Assembly (NCBI GenBank): GCA_964419055.1
Contig: CAYQNU010000029.1
Span: forward strand, 1-31,177
Length of the DNA: 31,177 nucleotides
Source: CAYQNU01 sp964419055
GTDB lineage: Bacteria > Bacteroidota > Bacteroidia > Flavobacteriales_D > Parvicellaceae
Reading direction: 5' to 3'
The position numbers and the translations under genes are program-made. Positions within the stretch are counted from its first letter, which is position 1, and each line of letters starts with the position of its first letter. The notes under the pieces were generated by a model. That model was not told the origin of the DNA. It searched no databases and worked only from the letters and a program-made list of their open reading frames with translations. This document shows positions 24,703 through 31,177 of the stretch, piece after piece.

Positions 24703-25356
24703 ATGAAAAATTTAGTTACGTTAGCCTTATTTGTTTTTATTTCATCCTTGAATTTGGTTAGTTGCCAATCCAGTAAAGGATTTGAAGGTAAAATTGTTTT
24801 TGGAATAGAATATCAATTATCAGAGGAGTTTGAAAGTCAACGTGCAATGTTGCCTACAGAGTCCACTTATTTCATCGGGAAAAAATTCACACGAGTTGAC
24901 CAAAATTCTTCCATTGGCAATCAATCTACCATTTATTTGACTAAGAAAAAACAAACCATTTCGTTGATTGACTTTTTTGGACAAAAAATAGCTATTGTAC
25001 AAGATCCCGAAAAAGATGCCAAAGATTTAAAGGTGGAAGTCCAATCAGAGACCAAAGAAATTGCTGGTTTCAAATGTAAAAAAGCCATTGTTTACCTTCC
25101 AGCAAAGGGCACCGATCCAGAAGTTCCTGTGGAAGTTTTTTACACCGAAGAAATTGGTACAGAATACAATTCTCAATTTCCAGGGATTAAAGGATTTCCC
25201 ATACAATATGAATTGAGTTCACAAGGCATTACTATGATTTACACAGCTAAAACCGTTACTCGTGAAAAAGTAGATGTAAAATTATCAGAAATACCCAAAG
25301 ACTATAAACAAATGACGGTGAAGGAGTTTACCGATATGATGGGAGGCGGTCAATAG
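24703..25356 (+). CDS. DUF4412-like lipoprotein
   Basis: 217 residues with a good lipobox, LVSC, making Cys21 the lipid-modified residue. The mature protein begins FEGKIVFGIEYQL and includes KEIAGFKCKKAIVYLP and a late FPIQYELSSQGITMIYTAKTV, matching the order of DUF4412-like proteins and of the gene upstream. It ends MGGGQ. A TACTTTTA box lies at 24684-24691. Its last seven bases overlap the end of coaE on the opposite strand. Function is unknown; an envelope or periplasmic location is likely. Confidence 0.7.
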   Translation: MKNLVTLALFVFISSLNLVSCQSSKGFEGKIVFGIEYQLSEEFESQRAMLPTESTYFIGKKFTRVDQNSSIGNQSTIYLTKKKQTISLIDFFGQKIAIVQDPEKDAKDLKVEVQSETKEIAGFKCKKAIVYLPAKGTDPEVPVEVFYTEEIGTEYNSQFPGIKGFPIQYELSSQGITMIYTAKTVTREKVDVKLSEIPKDYKQMTVKEFTDMMGGGQ

Positions 25357-25952
25357 TACTTGGTTTTCAATTGTTGAATACATTTTTCCACTTGTTTTTT
25401 TGTGTCCTCTAAATCCACATTTTCAATAATGTATTGAGCATAAGCTATTCGTTGGTCATCATCAATTTGGTTTTTCATACGACTCAAAACAGCTGCTTCA
25501 TTCGTGCCATCACGTTGCAGAACACGCGCTAATCTCAGTTCTTTGGGTGCTGTAACTACAATTACTTCTTCCATGTCAACGTAACCCTTTGTTTCGATGA
25601 GAATGGCAGCCTCTTTAATAACTATTTTGGAATGTTGATTCGCTACCCAACTGTCAAAATCATGTGCCACTGCAGGATGTACAAGGGCATTTAATTGCGC
25701 CAGTAATTTTTCATTTTGAAAGACTTGATCAGCAATAAATGGGCGATTTAAAACACCTTTTTGATAAGCATTTTCACCGAACAACTCCACTATTTTCTGC
25801 TTCAAAACGACCTCATGATTCATCAGATATTTGGCACGTTCATCAGCATAATAAACAGGAAAGCCTTCTTTTTCAAAAAGTTTGGCAACGGTTGTTTTTC
25901 CGCTACCAATGCCACCGGTGAGGCCTATTTTAATGTGTTTTATAGCCGTCAT
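25350..25952 (-). CDS. coaE: Dephospho-CoA kinase
   Basis: Final step of coenzyme A synthesis: ATP-dependent 3'-phosphorylation of dephospho-CoA. The 200 residues have Walker A GGIGSGKT at 13-20, then FPVYYADERAKYLM, the LVHPAVAHDF segment, IKEAAILIE, and the VVTAPKELRLARVLQRDG lid region. Length is normal. It is the last gene of a tight operon, 11 bases after the ligase gene, and its 3' end overlaps the convergent lipoprotein gene by seven bases. Its operon position looks like a housekeeping passenger. Confidence 0.95.
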   Translation of the reverse strand: MTAIKHIKIGLTGGIGSGKTTVAKLFEKEGFPVYYADERAKYLMNHEVVLKQKIVELFGENAYQKGVLNRPFIADQVFQNEKLLAQLNALVHPAVAHDFDSWVANQHSKIVIKEAAILIETKGYVDMEEVIVVTAPKELRLARVLQRDGTNEAAVLSRMKNQIDDDQRIAYAQYIIENVDLEDTKKQVEKCIQQLKTKYY

Positions 25953-25963
25953 TAAAATGGAAG

Positions 25964-27091
25964 TTATTTTATTAAATGAGGTACAAATCTACTTTTATTA
26001 TCGGTAATGAGGTGTGAAGATTCACGAATTCCGATTCCAGCGGCTTCTTGGCCAATTATCCAACTGCCAATTAAAGCATAATTTCCATCAAAATTGGGTA
26101 ACGTGAATAATTCCTGAAAGATGAATCCTTCTTCTCCGTATTCACCTTCAGTTTGTTCGATGACCGAACCTTTAGAATGCACACTAATGTTAGCACCTTC
26201 GCGCGATAACAGAGGTTTGCGCACAAAATCTACCAAATCTTTTTGTTCGAAATAACTTTTAAGTAGGAGCGGATGGTTGGGGAACAACTGCCACAATACG
26301 GGTAAAATGGCTTTATTCGATAAAATCATCTTCCAACTGGGTTCTATCCAAATGGTAGTTTTGTCTTTTTGCAGGATTTCAGCAAATTCTTCATTTATTA
26401 GCCATTCATATGGGTACAGTTTAAAGATATTGTTGATGCGTTCCTCTTCCAAATCGATGAAACAGTTGGTATCGTAATTATAGCCAATATCTTCAATGAA
26501 AACCAGTTTGGTATCTAATTTAGCTTGAATGGCACAATCGCGCAAATATTCTACGGTGGTTAAATCCTCTAAGCTACCCGAAACACAGGTGAAATGAAGT
26601 GGTCCTCGGTTTAAATACGATTTTAAATAACTCCAATAGGCAATTAGTTTTTCGTGAATGGAATTGAATTGATCTTTTGAGCTGTCAAAATCATTCAACC
26701 AAAAATATTGAACAATGGCTGCTTCATAGAGTGATGTGGGCGTATCGGCATTGAATTCAAGTAATTTTAGTTGGCCATTTTTATAAGCAAAATCAAATCT
26801 TCCATATATAGATGGAGCGTCAATGTTCCACGAACGTTTTATGGATTCAATAAAAGTATCCGGAATGTGAAATAAATGAAACAAGTTTTCTTCCATCACA
26901 AAATCAACGGCTTCGAGGCACATGTTCCAAAGCTCTTGGGTAGCTTTTTCTATGGCGGTCACCTCTTCCATATTTAATTCATAATAGGCGCTTTCATCCC
27001 AATAGGCAACTTCGGTTGAGTGAAATCCAAATCCTAATTTTTCAACTTTTGATTGCCAATTGTTGCGCGGATTTATTTGAATTCTTTTCAT
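25964..27091 (-). CDS. Glutathionylspermidine synthase-like ATP-grasp ligase (YgiC/YjfC type)
   Basis: 375 residues, the size of the stand-alone synthetase domain without the amidase half of E. coli Gss. Family motifs are YGRFDFAY (96-103), LLEFNADTPTSLYEA (110-124), the KPLLSREGANIS nucleotide-binding loop (292-303), the EEGFIFQELF segment and C-terminal GSWIIGQEAAGIGIRES. Characterised relatives join the glycine carboxylate of glutathione to spermidine with ATP. The YgiC/YjfC branch has an uncertain substrate. Here it follows, by 15 bases, a YgiB-like lipoprotein gene, as ygiB-ygiC do in E. coli. An amide ligation to a peptide, perhaps the lipoprotein itself, is a reasonable inference. Confidence 0.88.
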   Translation of the reverse strand: MKRIQINPRNNWQSKVEKLGFGFHSTEVAYWDESAYYELNMEEVTAIEKATQELWNMCLEAVDFVMEENLFHLFHIPDTFIESIKRSWNIDAPSIYGRFDFAYKNGQLKLLEFNADTPTSLYEAAIVQYFWLNDFDSSKDQFNSIHEKLIAYWSYLKSYLNRGPLHFTCVSGSLEDLTTVEYLRDCAIQAKLDTKLVFIEDIGYNYDTNCFIDLEEERINNIFKLYPYEWLINEEFAEILQKDKTTIWIEPSWKMILSNKAILPVLWQLFPNHPLLLKSYFEQKDLVDFVRKPLLSREGANISVHSKGSVIEQTEGEYGEEGFIFQELFTLPNFDGNYALIGSWIIGQEAAGIGIRESSHLITDNKSRFVPHLIK

Positions 27092-27106
27092 GTATTATTT
27101 AACGGA

Positions 27107-27451
27107 TTAAGAAGAAACAGAATAGCCACTGTGGCCAAAACCACCCTTTACAATTCCTTTTTTGGTAGTATTGTGCCCCAAATTGGAGCTTTCTTTTAAC
27201 CCCGAACTATAATATCCAGCTCGGTTGTAATTACCGCCACTATAACTACCATAGGGTCTAAAAGCATAAAACCAAAGCATACCCGCAGCCAAAGAACTTC
27301 CGCCACCACCCGAAGTATAGGCTCTTGAATAGGGTGCGGTGGTATCGGATCGCATGTATACTTTTTTGTTCTCGTTGGCCGTATCGGTTTTATTGCAAGA
27401 AGCTAGAGCTGCTGAAATAAGCACAAGACTCACCATTTTACTTTTTTTCAT
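27107..27451 (-). CDS. YgiB-like Gly/Ser-rich lipoprotein
   Basis: 114 residues with a strong lipobox, ALASC, giving lipidated Cys19. The mature 95 residues are dominated by Gly, Ser, Tyr and Asn (SGGGGSSLAAG, YGSYSGGNYNRAGYYSSG). The chain ends TTKKGIVKGGFGHSGYSVSS. As I recall it, E. coli YgiB (DUF1190) ends with a comparable TVTRGGFG stretch and a Ser/Gly tail, is a lipoprotein, and also lies beside a GspS-like gene. This is therefore probably a short Bacteroidota counterpart. It has no enzymatic motif. It is nine bases after the upstream lipoprotein gene. Confidence 0.7.
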   Translation of the reverse strand: MKKSKMVSLVLISAALASCNKTDTANENKKVYMRSDTTAPYSRAYTSGGGGSSLAAGMLWFYAFRPYGSYSGGNYNRAGYYSSGLKESSNLGHNTTKKGIVKGGFGHSGYSVSS

Positions 27452-27460
27452 CGGGCTGAA

Positions 27461-27778
27461 TTAATTAACGGTGATGTAAAATTCATAATCTTTTGGGATA
27501 GTGACTTTTTGGATAGCCCCTTCAGAAGATTCTGCCTCTTGTGTGGTAGTACCCAACGATTTTAGCGTATCGGTGTAAATTATGGTTTTTTCAAGATGAT
27601 TATTTACCCAACACTTGTGGGTGGTGATTAAAAGATCATAATTGGCTTCGTGTTTTACGTGTAAGGTAGATTCAATTGAGCCCTCTTTATTCGGTGCGCT
27701 TACTATATCTTCTTGATCACTACAGCTCATCATCAAAAAAAGAGCTGCTGGAAGCACTGCATACAAAGTTAAATTCAT
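27461..27778 (-). CDS. Hypothetical small lipoprotein, first gene of the ligase operon
   Basis: 105 residues with a lipoprotein signal ending LMMSC (Cys19), followed by the acidic SDQEDI. The mature part looks like a small beta-sandwich (YDLLITTHKCWVNNHLEK, VTIPKDYEFYITVN) and has one further cysteine. No family is recognised. It leads the four-gene operon with the YgiB-like lipoprotein, the ligase and coaE, all spaced 9-15 bases apart. Confidence 0.68.
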   Translation of the reverse strand: MNLTLYAVLPAALFLMMSCSDQEDIVSAPNKEGSIESTLHVKHEANYDLLITTHKCWVNNHLEKTIIYTDTLKSLGTTTQEAESSEGAIQKVTIPKDYEFYITVN

Positions 27779-27807
27779 TAAATAGAGTTGTTTTTGCTAA
27801 CTACTAA

Positions 27808-27815
27808 CAAATCTA
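27808..27815 (-). promoter_or_regulatory. -7 box for the lipoprotein-ligase-coaE operon
   Basis: On the minus strand this reads TAGATTTG, a perfect TAnnTTTG box, 29 bases before the ATG at 27778. There is no clear -33 TTG. Confidence 0.5.
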
Positions 27816-27886
27816 ATCAAATTTTATTTTACATTGATATATTTTTTGATTTTTGTTGGGAAAGAATTAAGGGATTACTGATTTTA

Positions 27887-27909
27887 GAACAAAGAACGAT
27901 TTTTTGTTC
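27887..27909. repeat. Small hairpin between operon and accessory block
   Basis: GAACAAA (27887-27893) and TTTGTTC (27903-27909) form a 7-bp stem with a 9-base loop. There is no convincing T-run on either strand, so a terminator role for the gene at 28005 is doubtful. Confidence 0.35.
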
Positions 27910-28004
27910 AAATGACTTTCTTATAGGATTCTTGATTATTCAGGAGCTAAGTCTTTTATAAAAACGCAAGAACAATCAATCATCAACATATTTGGAATAA
28001 AAAT

Positions 28005-28409
28005 TTAGAATTTTTGGATTAGGGTGTCTGGTTGCACATAACCAGAGGTTTCTGGCCAAATTATATTAGTATGTATTCCCAAATAAGAATTACTATCTAA
28101 TTGATTTAGTTTCTCATTTATTGGATATAATAAATTGCCATACTTAAAAAATATATTAAATTCATTTCCCTGATAAAGATAGTAATCTAAATAAATAGTA
28201 TCTCCTTTTATTTTATAAGTCCCGTTAGCTTCTAAATCAATGATACTAATTTGAAAAACATCATTATCATATAGAATTAATTCATCTAATCTTACAATTC
28301 CATCATATTGCGCATATAAGACTCGGTTGCCATATTCTACATCTTTTATATAGTTAGTGTTGCAACCTATTATTAAAAATACTATAAAAATCTTATAAAC
28401 TATTTTCAT
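28005..28409 (-). CDS. Hypothetical lipoprotein
   Basis: 134 residues with a lipobox, LIIGC (Cys16), followed by NTNYIKD. The mature part seems all-beta (YGNRVLYAQYDGIVRL, GTYKIKGDTIYLDYYLY). No family is recognised. The ATG overlaps, as TAATG, the stop codon of a 29-codon in-frame remnant upstream, suggesting that it was once translationally coupled to a longer gene. A TATATTTG box (28477-28484, minus strand) lies 67 bases upstream within the 34-bp direct repeat. Confidence 0.62.
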   Translation of the reverse strand: MKIVYKIFIVFLIIGCNTNYIKDVEYGNRVLYAQYDGIVRLDELILYDNDVFQISIIDLEANGTYKIKGDTIYLDYYLYQGNEFNIFFKYGNLLYPINEKLNQLDSNSYLGIHTNIIWPETSGYVQPDTLIQKF

Positions 28410-28498
28410 TAATACACCTTTGAATTAAATAAAACTTCAACTCCTTCATACGCATGAATCTTTTCTTGTGGCTCAACAAATATAGAAAAATATACTTT
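28409..28498 (-). pseudogene. Orphan C-terminal gene fragment
   Basis: An open stretch of 29 codons lies between an in-frame TAA (28501-28499) and a stop at 28411-28409, with no start codon. It encodes KVYFSIFVEPQEKIHAY and then EGVEVLFNSKVY. The FSIFVEPQEKI part is also found, in frame, near the N terminus of the gene at 28502-29110 because of the 34-bp direct repeat. The stop overlaps the next gene's ATG. I read it as the tail of a displaced gene; alternatively the sequence is only a leader region and its open frame is chance. Confidence 0.45.
28457..28490. repeat. 34-bp direct repeat, copy 2
   Basis: Identical over 34 bases to 29042-29075, exactly 585 bases (195 codons) away. The minus strand contains TATATTTG (28484-28477) and then GTTGAGCCACAAGAAAAGATT. 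Read in frame it gives FSIFVEPQEKI. Confidence 0.9.
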
Positions 28499-28501
28499 TT
28501 A

Positions 28502-29110
28502 TTAATTACAAGTTTTAATTTTCGAATTGATTTCCTCATAAAATGTAATTAAATCAATTTCGTATTTCCAATTCTCAATTTCGTTAAAAAAAGAGACTTC
28601 ATATATTTCATTGTTTTTACCAATATAAACATCTTTTATATCAGTCCCTCTAAGACCAAATCGAATACCATGACATTGACGGTATTCAAACATGCTATCA
28701 ACCTTGTCTTCATCAATATCTTCATCTGTATTATAGAAATTAAATACTTTCTCAGCTATTGATTTATAATTTTTCTCAAGGACAGGAAAGTCAACTTCTA
28801 AAATACTTTTTTTATTTTGAATGAACCAACTTAATAAAATATTTACATCCCATTCTATTTTAAAAAGAATTCGTTTTTTATCTAAATCAATTTGATGAAT
28901 ATACATTTCAATTTCAGCCCAACAAACATTAGGGTCATACAATTCCTTTTTGTATGGATAATCTTTTTTAAGAATATTTAAAATTAATTTGTTCAATAAT
29001 AATTTAATTTTAGCTAGGCAAAAAACACATTTGATGAAATCAATCTTTTCTTGTGGCTCAACAAATATAGAAAAAAACTTATTATTTATTTGAAACGATG
29101 GTTCTTTCAA
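28502..29110 (-). CDS. Hypothetical protein with TTG start, possibly recombined
   Basis: 202 codons open from a TTG at 29110; the frame is blocked by TGA ten bases further up, and no ATG occurs until codon 68. Residues 13-23 (FSIFVEPQEKI) come from the 34-bp direct repeat. The rest is a soluble, helix-rich protein with several cysteines and an acidic stretch (FYNTDEDIDEDKVDS). Such lone soluble proteins among small genes are common in immunity-protein arrays, but I recognise no family. Either it starts at TTG, or its 5' end was replaced by recombination at the repeat and it is a broken gene. Confidence 0.5.
   Translation of the reverse strand: MKEPSFQINNKFFSIFVEPQEKIDFIKCVFCLAKIKLLLNKLILNILKKDYPYKKELYDPNVCWAEIEMYIHQIDLDKKRILFKIEWDVNILLSWFIQNKKSILEVDFPVLEKNYKSIAEKVFNFYNTDEDIDEDKVDSMFEYRQCHGIRFGLRGTDIKDVYIGKNNEIYEVSFFNEIENWKYEIDLITFYEEINSKIKTCN
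29042..29075. repeat. 34-bp direct repeat, copy 1
   Basis: Identical to 28457-28490. It lies inside the first 25 codons of the gene at 28502-29110 and carries the same TATATTTG (29069-29062, minus strand). Transcription from that box would start downstream of the TTG start codon. Confidence 0.9.
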
Positions 29111-29149
29111 AAATTTACTTCAACCTGATTTTTTCAAGTGCTTCCAAAA

Positions 29150-30343
29150 TTAATTATTCCGATAATAAATAACTTTTTTAAACTCCATTAAACTTTGTCC
29201 AGTAAATGGATTTTTGTAATGTCTTACCAATTCTGCATCTTTACAGTTTATTTCTATGATTTTGGCTATTTTTGAACCATCCATACAGTAGGCATCCAAA
29301 TTGGGTGGTTCAAGGTTGAAAATCGTAATTTCACCGAAATTAAATATTGACCAGTATTCTTTTTCTGTAAGTATTTTAGAAATTGGCTTTAATGTATCAG
29401 ATGCATAATCAAAATCATATAGGATCATTTTTGATATATTTTTGGCTAAAGGATAAGCAAACAATTTGATAGAATTGTTTTGTATATCAACGTGCATATC
29501 AGACATTTCAGAATTTAAATAATATTTACCTACCACATCACCTGTATTGCTGTTTATTGTATATAAATAGGCATCATATCCTACAATAACCACACTATCA
29601 TCTGCATCATATTTAATTTTTAATGGGTTTAAAGGGTCAGACGAACCTATATGTATAGCAAGTTCTTTTGACCATTCAATAGTTAATTTGTTTAAGTTAA
29701 TTTTGAACAAATCTATAGAATGCTTTTTATTAGTATTTGATTCTTTGGTAATGTAAACATATGGTGACTTATTCATTTCAGAATCAAAGTTTTGTTCTTG
29801 TGCAGAGCCTATGTGTTCAATATGATCTATTCGAAGATAATTATTATCAACGGTATTAATCATAACAACGCCATTTAAAGAATTTTTGAATATTATCGTT
29901 TGATTATATACTTCGAATTCACCAGGTAAAACATCATCAATACCAGGTAAATATAGACTTTCCATTTCTAATGAATTCCTATCAAAACGATAGAATTTAT
30001 TTCCATTATCATTGATCATTGTGTAAATGTAGTCGGTATCAAAAGAAAAATGATTTGAAGTAATTTGATATGATGGACTTTTAACTTTCAATAGTAACTT
30101 TTTATCTGAAATATTAAAAATATAATAATATATTGAATCATTTTCATTGTTTTGAATGCAAATTTCTTCTTTGAATATCTTAATTTGCATAGGATAACCA
30201 TTCTTTATTACATCAGAAAAATTAAAAGAAGAATCTTTACTTAAATAATCTATAAAATCCTCTTCCATACAGTTATCTTGGTTGAAATAACTACATGAAG
30301 TTAGTGTAAAATAAATTCCTATTAATAATAAAACTATTTTCAT
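29150..30343 (-). CDS. Hypothetical lipoprotein with beta-propeller-like repeats
   Basis: 397 residues with a lipobox, TLTSC (Cys17). The mature chain has regularly spaced blade-like strands such as DYIYTMINDNGNKFYRFDR, DAYLYTINSNTGDVVGKYYL and YVYITKESNTNKKHSIDLFK, with the Y-x-x-N-x-x-TGD pattern of PQQ-like or YVTN-type propellers. It is probably an outer-membrane or periplasmic binding protein. No enzyme motif is seen. A leader-like repeat (30397-30442) sits 54-99 bases upstream. It is AT-rich like its neighbours. Confidence 0.62.
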   Translation of the reverse strand: MKIVLLLIGIYFTLTSCSYFNQDNCMEEDFIDYLSKDSSFNFSDVIKNGYPMQIKIFKEEICIQNNENDSIYYYIFNISDKKLLLKVKSPSYQITSNHFSFDTDYIYTMINDNGNKFYRFDRNSLEMESLYLPGIDDVLPGEFEVYNQTIIFKNSLNGVVMINTVDNNYLRIDHIEHIGSAQEQNFDSEMNKSPYVYITKESNTNKKHSIDLFKINLNKLTIEWSKELAIHIGSSDPLNPLKIKYDADDSVVIVGYDAYLYTINSNTGDVVGKYYLNSEMSDMHVDIQNNSIKLFAYPLAKNISKMILYDFDYASDTLKPISKILTEKEYWSIFNFGEITIFNLEPPNLDAYCMDGSKIAKIIEINCKDAELVRHYKNPFTGQSLMEFKKVIYYRNN

Positions 30344-30396
30344 TTGATTTTATGTTATTTGGACGTTTGGTATTGTCTCAGAACTGTTTTTCCCCT

Positions 30397-30442
30397 CAGC
30401 TCGAGCGAATCCTTTCGCGTGATTCTACAAATATAAAATTAA
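30397..30442 (-). promoter_or_regulatory. Leader repeat A: promoter box plus hairpin
   Basis: On the minus strand TTAATTT leads to TATATTTG (30435-30428), then GTAG, and a hairpin with arms GAATC and GATTC around ACGCGAAAG. It matches repeat B (31089-31125) at 33 of 37 bases over 30406-30442 and is similar to the two 34-bp repeats. It lies upstream of the propeller lipoprotein gene. Confidence 0.6.
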
Positions 30443-30513
30443 ATATATTAGGTTAAAGAACTTTTCTATTTAATCACTTGGGATACGTGCACCAACGAAC
30501 TTTTTATTTAATT

Positions 30514-30521
30514 TATCTTTG
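30514..30521 (+). promoter_or_regulatory. Orphan plus-strand promoter-like box
   Basis: TATCTTTG followed by CGAGG is a perfect TAnnTTTG word on the plus strand, but the genes to its right are on the minus strand. It may be a relic, may drive an antisense RNA, or may be chance. Confidence 0.25.
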
Positions 30522-30547
30522 CGAGGTAGCGGCAGTCATTTAGAATA

Positions 30548-31063
30548 TTACTGTCCACTATTGTATTTAAACATACCTTCCTGGCATTCTAAAACTCTTA
30601 AATTTATGATAGAAATACCCCATTTTGAGTCAATTACATGAAAATACTCATTTAGTGATTTTTCATCGTAGACATTTGAGAAGCCTTTATTATATTGTAA
30701 ACCATAGCAGAGGCAATTTACATCACATGGCTCAATAATTATTGATTTTGTTCTAACAGTGAGTTTACAAAGGTTAAGACATTTAAAGATCCACAGCACT
30801 TCTTTATATTTACTCAACTTAATATCAGATATTATTTCAACATTATCATAAGGAATGTCTTTAATTACAATAACAATTTTATTTGTTTGATATATTTCAA
30901 TGCTAAGAAGATCAGTACATTCAATTTTTTTAAACAAAGTCTCTAGTTCATTATTATGCGAATAATAATATTGTTTTAATTGTGAAAGCTCAACTGATTC
31001 TCTACTCTCACAAGAGTAAATGAATAACGTAAAAAATAAAAATAAAATAATGTATAGACGCAT
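30548..31063 (-). CDS. Hypothetical lipoprotein
   Basis: 171 residues from the ATG at 31063, beginning MRLYIILFLFFTLFIYSC, with lipidated Cys18. An upstream in-frame ATG at 31087 would add eight residues (MGARVKNI), but it falls inside leader repeat B and weakens the signal peptide. The mature part contains several cysteines (CLNLCKL, CDVNCLCYG) that may form disulphides. No family is recognised. It is the last complete gene in the window. Confidence 0.6.
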   Translation of the reverse strand: MRLYIILFLFFTLFIYSCESRESVELSQLKQYYYSHNNELETLFKKIECTDLLSIEIYQTNKIVIVIKDIPYDNVEIISDIKLSKYKEVLWIFKCLNLCKLTVRTKSIIIEPCDVNCLCYGLQYNKGFSNVYDEKSLNEYFHVIDSKWGISIINLRVLECQEGMFKYNSGQ

Positions 31064-31077
31064 AATATTTTTTACCC

Positions 31078-31125
31078 TAGCTCCCATACGAATCCTTTCA
31101 AGGGATCCTACAAATATAAAATTAA
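31078..31125 (-). promoter_or_regulatory. Leader repeat B: promoter box plus hairpin
   Basis: On the minus strand TTAATTT leads to TATATTTG (31118-31111), then GTAG, and a hairpin with arms GATCC and GGATT around CTTGAAA. The stem sequence differs from repeat A but pairing is kept. It is 47 bases upstream of the chosen start at 31063. Confidence 0.6.
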
Positions 31126-31177
31126 CCCGTTGGGTGAAATTAAATTAATTGGTTTTTGATATTATTAATAGGTCTGT

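Noticed and set aside
31064..31087. Upstream ATG for the last lipoprotein gene
   Set aside because: It falls within leader repeat B and puts charged residues before the lipoprotein signal; the ATG at 31063 gives a standard signal.
1..31177. tRNA, rRNA or riboswitch genes
   Set aside because: No cloverleaf with a GGTTCGA-type T-loop, rRNA core sequence or recognisable riboswitch aptamer was seen on reading through; a covariance-model search was not possible.

Overview
The window is AT-rich chromosomal DNA from a member of the Bacteroidota, most likely of the Flavobacteriales. The evidence is the promoter style (TTG or TTTG, about 20 bases, then TAnnTTTG), the near absence of Shine-Dalgarno sequences, many short-signal lipoproteins, a GldJ/GldK-like FGE-fold protein, and small Bacteroidota-type proteins. 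I cannot name the species. No rRNA, tRNA, CRISPR array, complete insertion sequence or phage gene was found.

Layout. From 112 to 1161 lies a secreted FGE-sulfatase-fold protein. From 1387 to 5397 (minus) is the 2-oxoglutarate dehydrogenase pair sucA-sucB, ending in a strong terminator. From 5983 to 7332 is a PIN-PhoH ATPase with its own terminator. Both sides of that gene carry non-coding, repeat-derived DNA (5539-5764 and 7485-7735). From 7857 to 12441 are plus-strand genes: a lipoprotein and MORN-like protein pair, a DnaQ-type exonuclease with a nitroreductase, then a secreted and a membrane protein of unknown function. From 12482 to 16287 are a zinc-ribbon-like miniprotein, a DUF308-like membrane protein, the fused NAD(P)HX repair enzyme, a membrane protein and a low-molecular-weight phosphatase. 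From 16381 to 23188 (minus) are two phosphohexomutases (phosphoglucomutase-like and GlmM-like), a TPR-SpoIIE signalling phosphatase, chorismate synthase and an acidic protein. From 23371 to 25356 (plus) are a thioesterase and two tandem paralogous secreted proteins. From 25350 to 27778 (minus) is a compact four-gene operon: lipoprotein, YgiB-like lipoprotein, glutathionylspermidine-synthase-like ligase and coaE. From 28005 to 31063 is a very AT-rich accessory block of hypothetical lipoproteins on the minus strand.

How the genes work together. Most of the window is housekeeping metabolism: TCA cycle, shikimate pathway, CoA, amino sugars and NADHX repair. Two places stand out. The 25.3-27.8 kb operon couples a peptide-polyamine ligase homologue to a Gly/Ser-rich lipoprotein whose C-terminal GGFG motif resembles E. 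coli YgiB, so the lipoprotein could be the ligase's partner or substrate (inference). The 28.4-31.1 kb block has four copies of a leader-like repeat carrying a perfect TATATTTG box. Two of these copies lie in a 34-bp direct repeat that flanks a TTG-start gene and leaves an orphan in-frame C-terminal fragment, which looks like cassette-type recombination.

Other unusual structure includes a GC-rich palindromic repeat inserted in frame in the SpoIIE-domain gene, a ten-unit heptanucleotide repeat between convergent genes, a MITE-like element, and three promoters placed so close to their start codons that leaderless mRNAs are predicted.
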